Positions 52,401 to 61,400 of a DNA stretch of 64,000 bases are shown piece after piece (within the stretch, counting starts at the first letter, position 1; each line of letters begins with the position of its first letter). Under the pieces are notes generated by a model. The model saw nothing but the letters and a program-made list of their open reading frames with translations, was not told where the DNA came from and made no database searches. The stretch lies in the NCBI GenBank assembly GCA_024195265.1, contig JAJLRJ010000011.1, forward strand, positions 18,701,927-18,765,926, read 5' to 3'. The DNA comes from Dendrophyllia cribrosa (taxonomy: Eukaryota; Cnidaria; Anthozoa; Scleractinia; Dendrophylliidae). Both the position numbers and the translations under genes were made by a program.

Positions 52401-55400
52401 GGAAAATCAAAATTGAACTGAGAATAAAATTCAACTACAACATATATATAGACATATATGTTGCAGAGAAAATCCGGTCTCAGGTTAGATCAGTATTCAA
52501 TCAAGGTTAAATATGTACCCAATATTCAAACTAGGTAAGCTTACCCTAACCCTAGCACTACATGTAGGTACTGTGTACTGGGTATCACTAGCTGCAGACA
52601 AAGTTTCAAGAAACTTTATATGACGGTTTTCAAGTAAATAAAAAAATCATGATGTTTTTTAGGGCATGATATGCAAAACAGCAATAAAGAAAATAATTTG
52701 CATAAAGCATTTGAAATAAAATACTGGTTGTCATTTACTTTGCTATCATTATTTTAACGGCTGGTTGTTTTATTACTATTTATATGTCGGAAAAATCTGA
52801 GACCTTTCGGAGTACACAGCATGGCAGGATTTTGCCCGATTCCACGGCGATAGCGTGAATTTGTTTGATGACGGCCCGACGTTTTTGCCTGCGTGACATA
52901 TCTCGCGACATAGCCCTTTTCAACAGTGGCTGAATTAATTCATGATACTGAGGTACTAGGCTAAGACGAGGTGCCACGGGATAAGGAGACGCACTATAAT
53001 CTATGATTACTACTAGTTATATGTAATATATTAAAACAATAAGAAACCTGACTAAGTAGTTTGCAGTTAATGCTAGGTTAATGTCATATTAAAATGTGTC
53101 TTGGATTGTGAAGTATTTATTTAGTCTGGTTTTGTGTTTAAAGTTTTGTGACATTCTGAACAACCATTCTTCTTAGCACTATGCTAATTCCATATACCAG
53201 TATTGACAGATACACAGCATACTTACTAGCTTGCTTCCACAGCATACAAAATTACATACATGATGCTCAAAAGAAAATGTGACACCACCTAAGAACAAAA
53301 ATAAAAAATAAAATAAACAGACTTCTTTGCTAGATATCCTTGAAAATGTCCTTTTTAACCAGCAGTAAAGGACTTAAAAGTAATTAAGTGAACAATAGGA
53401 CTGTCAAGAAAACAAAGTAAACTTAGGGGTCAAAATTTGCAGATTGACCAGTTATAATATTTGTCAGGAGTTCTTTGATAAAAAGCATTTCAAAAATAAG
53501 ACAATCAAATTTGTTCTGACACTTCTTTAAAATCTTAAAACTTCGCGCAATGTCATTCAAGTCCATATCATGCTGTTCTCTGAGGTGGTTTCCGACTGCA
53601 GAAATTAGTCCTGTGTACACCAGTCGAAAGATCAAGGCCGAAATCAAAGTGAAGGAAGACAAGCCGCCCCTTGTGAATCGAATCAACAATGCGTTGTATA
53701 CCATTTCCAGTGTGATCTGTGTGATGCAGGTTATGTCGGCTACACATGCCGACACTTACATCAACGCATTGAAGAACACAAGGGGTTGGCAGTCGGAATA
53801 AATTAACCCTTTCACTCCCAAGAGTGCCAAACATCAAAATTCAAGAAAATTCCCAAATTTCATTTTGTGAAATATTGAAAAACAAATGGTACCATGCAAA
53901 AGTACTGCCAAAGAGGTTTCATTTGAATGGTCACACCATAGGATTTCATCCACAGACTCAAAAGTTAGAACTACAGGACATGTCTCCATAATTGACTCTG
54001 GGAGTGAAAGGGTTAATATATTTATGCTAATTCTGTATTCTTACATCCACTTGAAAATGACCTCGGAGAGGTCGAAACGTCGTGATTTTTTATCGCTAAT
54101 TTTTATAGTAAAATGATATGTGTTGTTTTAGAATTGGTACCTCTTAGGGGTAAAAATTCATTTGAGCCACACCCATCAAACAAGATTCAGGTACCTTTTA
54201 GGATGTTTTTCAAAAATTTCCAATGAGCACCATACATACATGTATATGTTGTGGTTCAATTTTACCCTTGGTTCAAATTTTATTTTTCTTTGTTTTGGGC
54301 TATGGTAATGTATGGTAATGAGTTTTAAACAAAGGAAAATAAAATTTGAACCGAGGATAAAATTGAACCACAACATACACATACATACATACATACATAC
54401 ATACATAATCTTGATTATTTTATCAAAGGATTTACTTATGATGAGACTTGCACTGTTAGAGAGATACCATGATATTCAAATGAGTATTGCCACGTTGAAA
54501 AGACCTACTAAAGAAAACGGCTTAAAAAGAAGAAATCTAGACTACGATCTGGATTCGATTCGAGACTTGCATGATAATAAGTTTTAATATGGACACCCAA
54601 GTGCATGAGAGACTACAGGCACATTTAATTTTTGGCATACTCTCAAGATATCAAGGTGGAAAATGTCAGTCGAGGTAGAGTAATGTCACCTAAAACTAAT
54701 GAGACTGAACCAAGAATCTACATCTACATCTATAATAAAAAATTATTGTAATTCACAAAGGTTTCCCATACACGTGAATTGATCAGCTTTCAATAGTTCA
54801 GTTTATTAAATAGATGAAATTAATTGTGCGGTGTTGACTTGAACTTTTTGCCGTGATACTTGTGGCCACCGTAAGTTGGTGGTCAGAAACAAAAGACATC
54901 GTTTGCATAAAAGAGAGAGTTTTATTCCCAAAGGATTGAAATTTCATTGATTTGACTCCCAACATGGCGGATTTGCAAACCACCAATATAAATTATTTCG
55001 CCAGGACTACTAAAATAAAGCCAACCACCACGTAAACATCAACAAAGAAAGCTTACTAACTCATCTCCAACTGAATCCTTCACTCGCAAAAGACTTGCAT
55101 CGCCACACTGGAAAGCAAGCACTTTGGGCTTTTGTTGCGCATGTTTTTGCTCAGCTGATCTTGCGTTTAGCTTAGTCCAGGAGAGAAGGTTACGATTTCT
55201 CCAGTTTTGAATGGAGTACGGGGATTATTGAAATCACTACATTGAAAAAGATTACAAAGGCCAGCAAGAGGACATAGAACCATCTTCCACATACGCGACA
55301 AAAGGTAAAAAATAGCACAAAATAGTCAGAACTGCGAGTTCGCAGGAGTTCGCAAATCTCCAACGGGGAAAGGTCATGCAAGGTCGGTAAATTGAAACCA

Positions 55401-58400
55401 ATCAAAACGCCGTAAAATATCACGTGGTTATATATAAACCCATGAAGCAAGGCGCCCGGGAAATTCAAAATGGTGCCAAAGAGCGTCAGAACGTATAAAA
55501 ATTTATGGGCACGAAGAGGAAAGATGTGACAAATTTGTAAGTGAGATTTTCATTTGCGTTGCTTGAAGCTATAAAAAACATAGGCACGCATTGCGTGCAT
55601 GAGCTATTTTGAAAATTACCTAAATGATATGAAATGGTGAAAGTAACAAAACAGCGGAAGTTAACTCGCACAAATAACCGCTTGCAGATATACGTTTTTC
55701 AAATCCTCCGGCCCGCCCACTACCAAAAAAATACCGAGATAACCAACTGGGTCCCGTTTCTCGGCTAGCTTTTATTCACGGGATTTCCGGAGTTATTTTT
55801 TGACGAAACTACGGCCCCAGTGAAATGAGCAACTTGTTTCAGTAATGAGTGTATTAAATTAAATGTCAACCAGAAAAGTCCTGCACATAAATTTGATGCA
55901 TCCAAATTGAAGGCTTATTATTTCCTGGAAATTTGTATCTAGTCTTTTTTTAAAGGTTTCTTTTATTATTCACAAAAGACACGTGGAAAAGGTTCCTTTG
56001 GCCTGGAAGACGCAAACTAATTAAATTAAATTGTTTTCAACTCCAAACCACAAGCTAATTAAATTAGTGACACGAAAATTCTTTGAACCACCTGTTTCTG
56101 TAATGTCAACCAGAAAAGTCTTTCACAGAAACTAAACGCATGAAAAATGAATATAAGTAGTCTCCTAGTAAATTGGAACTAATATTATTTAAACAACTGT
56201 TTTTATTCTCCACAAAAAAGTTGTGCAAATAGAAACAGAACTAATTAGATTAAACTGTTTTCGACTCAAAACCACAAGCTAATTGAATTACTTACACGAA
56301 CATTGTTGAGGTTAACATTTGGAACCAAACACCTTTTCCTGTAATGTCGACCAGCAGAAACTTAGCGCATCCAAAATGAATTTTGCTTGTTTCCTAGTAA
56401 ATTGCAACTAATATTTTTTAAACAGGCGTTTTTTAACGCACCATATAAATTAATTACATTACGTTTTCTCGAAAACATGTTGAATTTCATCACGTACCAG
56501 TTTCTATAAGGACAAAGTTCAATATTTGCACGTGCACACAACGTGACTGCTCATACAAAATACAGTCGCTTCTCGCTTATAGTAATCGCTTGAGGCATAC
56601 AATTAATAACCTACACATCAGCTCACATTAGAGCAGTTTTCAATTGACTGTCGAAAGTAATTACACAATTGCTTTGGTTTTGCATTGCTACGCTTTGTGA
56701 TTGGCTAAAAAATCTCGCGCCACTTTCTCGACCAATCAGAAGTAAAACCAAAACCAATCGTGACTTGCTCGCACGCGTTTTCCCGCGCTTGGCGCCCGCG
56801 ACATGTAATTGCTTCGAGCTCTGATTGGTTCATTGGATTGTTTACGACTGCTGTGATTGGTCAGAGTAATTACTTTGGTTTTGGTTTTACGACACTCAAT
56901 TGAAAACTGCTCTAATTCAAAGAAAGATAAACGTTTTACATACTGTAAATTGTAGATTAATTGCATTACATTTTCTCTGTTGAACTCCATGCATCACGGA
57001 CAAGTTTCTTTTAGGACAAAGTTCAACATTTTCACGTGCAGACAGCGTGTCTGACAAAAAAAAATCCAATTTTAAATAGTAATCTCTTAAAACCCAGGCT
57101 TGAAACATACAATTCATGTTCCGCATCATATTATTTGAAATCGGCTTGCCGTTTTTGCAATAAAACTATACTCATACTTCAGTATAAGCTCACCTATGAA
57201 CGTAACCGCAGTCCACATTTTTTGGACGTCTCATCCCCCGCAGACCATTCTACCATTCATGCATAGGGCACATTATAGGCGGTATTTCCGAATAAATGTC
57301 CTTGATATTGCCAGGTTAGCAAGCCAGTCGGGATTAGAGAACAGTTCCCAAGCAACAAATTTTCAAAACTTTACACTTTTAGCGTTTGCGGCAACAATCG
57401 CGGAGATTCAAGATGGCTGATTTTCAATTCATGTCAAGTGCCCTTCTTTGACCTTCAGTAATACCATTTTAGAAGCGAAAATTTGATTGGCTGACATAGT
57501 ACACGGTGTACATACAAGAGGCAATCTGATTGGTGTGACATAACCCAAGACATACATACAAACAAACAAACAAACAAACTAACAAACATACTAACATCAC
57601 AAACCAACCTTTGCGCCTGCTAATGAGCTATTTTTTTCAAAATAGCTCAAATAAAAAGCGCTAGGTAATTCATTTTATCTCCTTATATGATATTACGTTG
57701 GGATACGGGGTAAATTCAGAAAAATTGAACAACCCAAATCTGAAAAGTTCAAATGGATGGGGGTTTGCTGGGTGAAAAGGATGACAAAGTGATTATTTTA
57801 TTTTTCTACCATTGAAAATACCGCTATACTCATATCATGCTAAAGTGCATGAAAGAAAATACTCAAAAACAGCCAAAAAAAAGATCCTTAAATCCTGGAC
57901 ACATGAAGCAACATTGTGCACAAAAAATTGCAAAATGTGTCCACCTCTAAATATACTTCAACATTCTACTTTGGATTTGTTGCATGTTATTTTGCACACA
58001 ACAATTTCAGGGGTGCAAATGTTGCATGCAGTATGGCATAAAATTTTTAATGCTGCATGGAATGTCGCATCGTGGGATCGAGTTTGAATAATAATAAATA
58101 AAATATCTGTTACAGGTCAAATTTGATTCCAGGTTAATAATTATTTTTTATTTTCCTTTGTTGGATATTCATTATCATATATTAGCAAAGAAAAGGACAA
58201 TGGAAAATAAAAAATAACCTGAAATCTAGAAAATATCCACTTTGTTTGACAAGGGTGAAACTTAATAGTCAAACGACTGACAAACCTAAATGACAATCAG
58301 ATTCGGCATTGAATTGGAATTTTAAAACTTATTATGTTGATTATGAGGAGAGAGAAAAAAAAATGAGGGCTAAAAGAATAAACTCCTTGAAGAATGGATT

Positions 58401-61400
58401 GAACCAATAACAAGCTCAGCCAATATATGATGATAAACATCTGATATTTTGAGCCAGGGGTCAGTCATTCTCTAGCCTGCTCTGCAACACAATATATAAC
58501 ACTTATCATATGACCCGTAAGGCCCTGCTAACCTTTTCTTTGCAAAACCATTGATGAAAGTCCTGTACGAGTTCCGCATTTGCGCGTGCGGGGCTGGAAA
58601 AAGGTGTGCGGCCCTACTACATAACTGGACAGCCTTGCGCGTTAAGATTTTAAGTAATTTTGTCTCCAAATTGGTCATATGATAAAATACTTCTTGACTA
58701 AGTTAGGTCGGGCCGGATGGGAAAATATTTGGCTCTCGGTCATGGCACGGACCTCGCTGTGCTCAATCCGTATGCCATGACCTCAAGCCAAATATTTTCC
58801 CATCCGGCCCTCCCACTTAGTCAATAAGTACATATCATCACTACATGACTTCAAATACTGTATTTCCTCAAATAATAGTGGGGGAGCAGGATAATGATAC
58901 ATGATAACAATGATTGTTATAATTTGCTACAAAAAGTAGGGGCTCACAGCTTATTAAAAATTGCTGGAAGCAGTAATTCAATTGGATATATCCTTAAATA
59001 TTATTGTTCTGTGTCAAAATTTTACTCAGGGGCATAGCCAGCATTTTCAAGAAAGGGGTTTCAAAGCTTGCAAGAGTGCCGAAGGTGCGATTCTACTAGC
59101 GCTGTAGGTGAAAGCTTTTAGGGTATATGGGTTGTCTGAGACTGCATCTCATGCATTTTGAAGGCAGTTTGATAAGAAATTTAAGGCAGTTTTCTCAGGC
59201 AAATTGTTCAATTAATTCTTAAGTGTGTAGGCTGTTTTTTAGCCCGTGACATCCTCCTCCTTCCCTTAGAAAAAAGGAGGGGAGGAGGCAGATGTCACAG
59301 ACTACCTGCTTTTTTACTTGTTTATGTATATTTATATATAGTTCATTCACTAGGAACTTTTTAGATATGTAGTTTTCTAGCTTATATACATAAATGTATA
59401 TATTTAATTATATATTTGACTTCTTTGTAAATTGGTCTGAAAAGCCCCTAGGGGGGAATAATAAACTTTATTATTATTACTATAAAATCAGGCAGTCAAA
59501 AGCAAATGTAAAAACATGCATTTTATTTATTATTTTTTTAAGAAGTAAAGATCTGATCCAGCAGAAAGGGGGGTCCTCATGGTCAGTAGTTCTGGAACCA
59601 CTGGAATCCTCCCCTGGCTACGTTCTGGGGGGGGGGGGGGGGGGGGGGAGGGTACTCTGTATATTTTTGGGTGAGGGTATGCCACTGCATGGGACTCTGA
59701 AAGCCATACCCTATACCAGACCATGTTCAGCTGATTTTGCAACCCCATACTAGACTTGACACTGAAAATCCCTACCCTATCCCAGACTTGCTATTTAGAA
59801 CAGTATCACTATAACAGTCCAATACCAAAACAGTCTGTCAACAATGTTGCTGCAATTATTTAAGGGCTATACCCCTGATAATGATCTCACAATAGTAGTG
59901 TCATAAAACCTTGTTGATGATAATGTCAATATCCTTGTCTGAGTTGTCATAAGTCGTAGAGCATCTGATTATTATTATCCATTATTCACACTTTTTTCAA
60001 ATTGTCACTGGTCTAAAGAGTTTTTCTTGGAAGTTATTAAGTGGTTTAACAAAGAAAATGGCACCTCTTTCTCCTTATCCCCAACGGAAATTCTCTTCGG
60101 CACGAGCTCCACCTCCAAGACTGACCTGATTACCAATAACTTAAACTGTACTCTCCTCTTTGCTAAATATTACCTCTATACCCAAAAACTAGCACAGAAA
60201 AACCTATCTTTAGAGGAATTTGTAGTTAAATTAAACTGTAGATTTCATCTAGAAAAATCCCCTCTGTAAAATAAAACATAAGTATTATATAATTTAAAAT
60301 ATATTGTTAACTACTATGTAGAGTTACTAAATGATTAGTGCAGCTTCAGACTATAAACAAAAATTGAAATCGCCAATGCCAACCCAGTCTCGGAATGTCT
60401 AGTGTAGTGTATTGTTGTAACATCTTGTCATGTATTCCTTTGTATTGTAACCTTTTAAATCTGCTTGTTACGTAAATGTTTTGTATAAATAAAAAAAAAG
60501 AAAAAAAAAAAAAAAAAAAAATCTGACTTAACATCAACATTACACTCTAAGTTAACTGACAAAGGGTAGAAGGAGAGTTAACGATGGAGAATGGGAAATT
60601 ATTTAAGGGAGGTGTGATCAATCAAGTGCTTGTAAGAATGTAGTCAGTAGGTAACATAATGGATTCATGTTTATTAATATGAAGTTGAAAACATAGCCCT
60701 CTGTTGGGCTAAAAATAATTCTAAGGTCCGTAATATATGAAGCACTGCAAGGAAGAGTAATAAAATTGTAAACCGTAGCCAGGGTTAATTATTTTGAATA
60801 AATATAAGAACATTCTCTGGCTAAAATGTTTTAAAAAGCAGAGCTTTCGGCAGCCTGTAATGCAGTCTTCAAAGAGCAAAAGGAAATGGTAAAAAACGTG
60901 CATGAATTGGAATCCTGGCACACGGCAGCAACTAACGAGGTGGACAATTAAACTCTTGTCCATTTCCGAGACAATAATTTATTTTAACAGCATTCTTCAA
61001 AGAAACATTTGTTTCTACAATTTATGCATTTTTATTTCTTGCATTTGTTAATTCATACCAGAAACCAATAAGTGGGTTGAAATGTGCATTACTGTCTCTT
61101 GTACGCTTCAAAACAAGCTTCCACTTATTCAATTTGCTAAGAAGTTGTTACAGTCATATTTGGAAAATCAAGATAAAAATATTAACCAATCAATTTGCTA
61201 GAACTTGCTTCCAATCTCAAGGGACAGAGGGGTTTCCAAATGTGGTACTAAGCAACAAATGAATATTTGCAAGCTGTGAATGCGTGTTACATATTTCAAC
61301 CCACTTATGGGTTTCTGTTCTGCACATTTTTTTAACATCCTCTTTCACCCTTTGAAGACTGCAGTACCAGCAGTTAGAAGCTGGTTTTTTAAAACATTTT

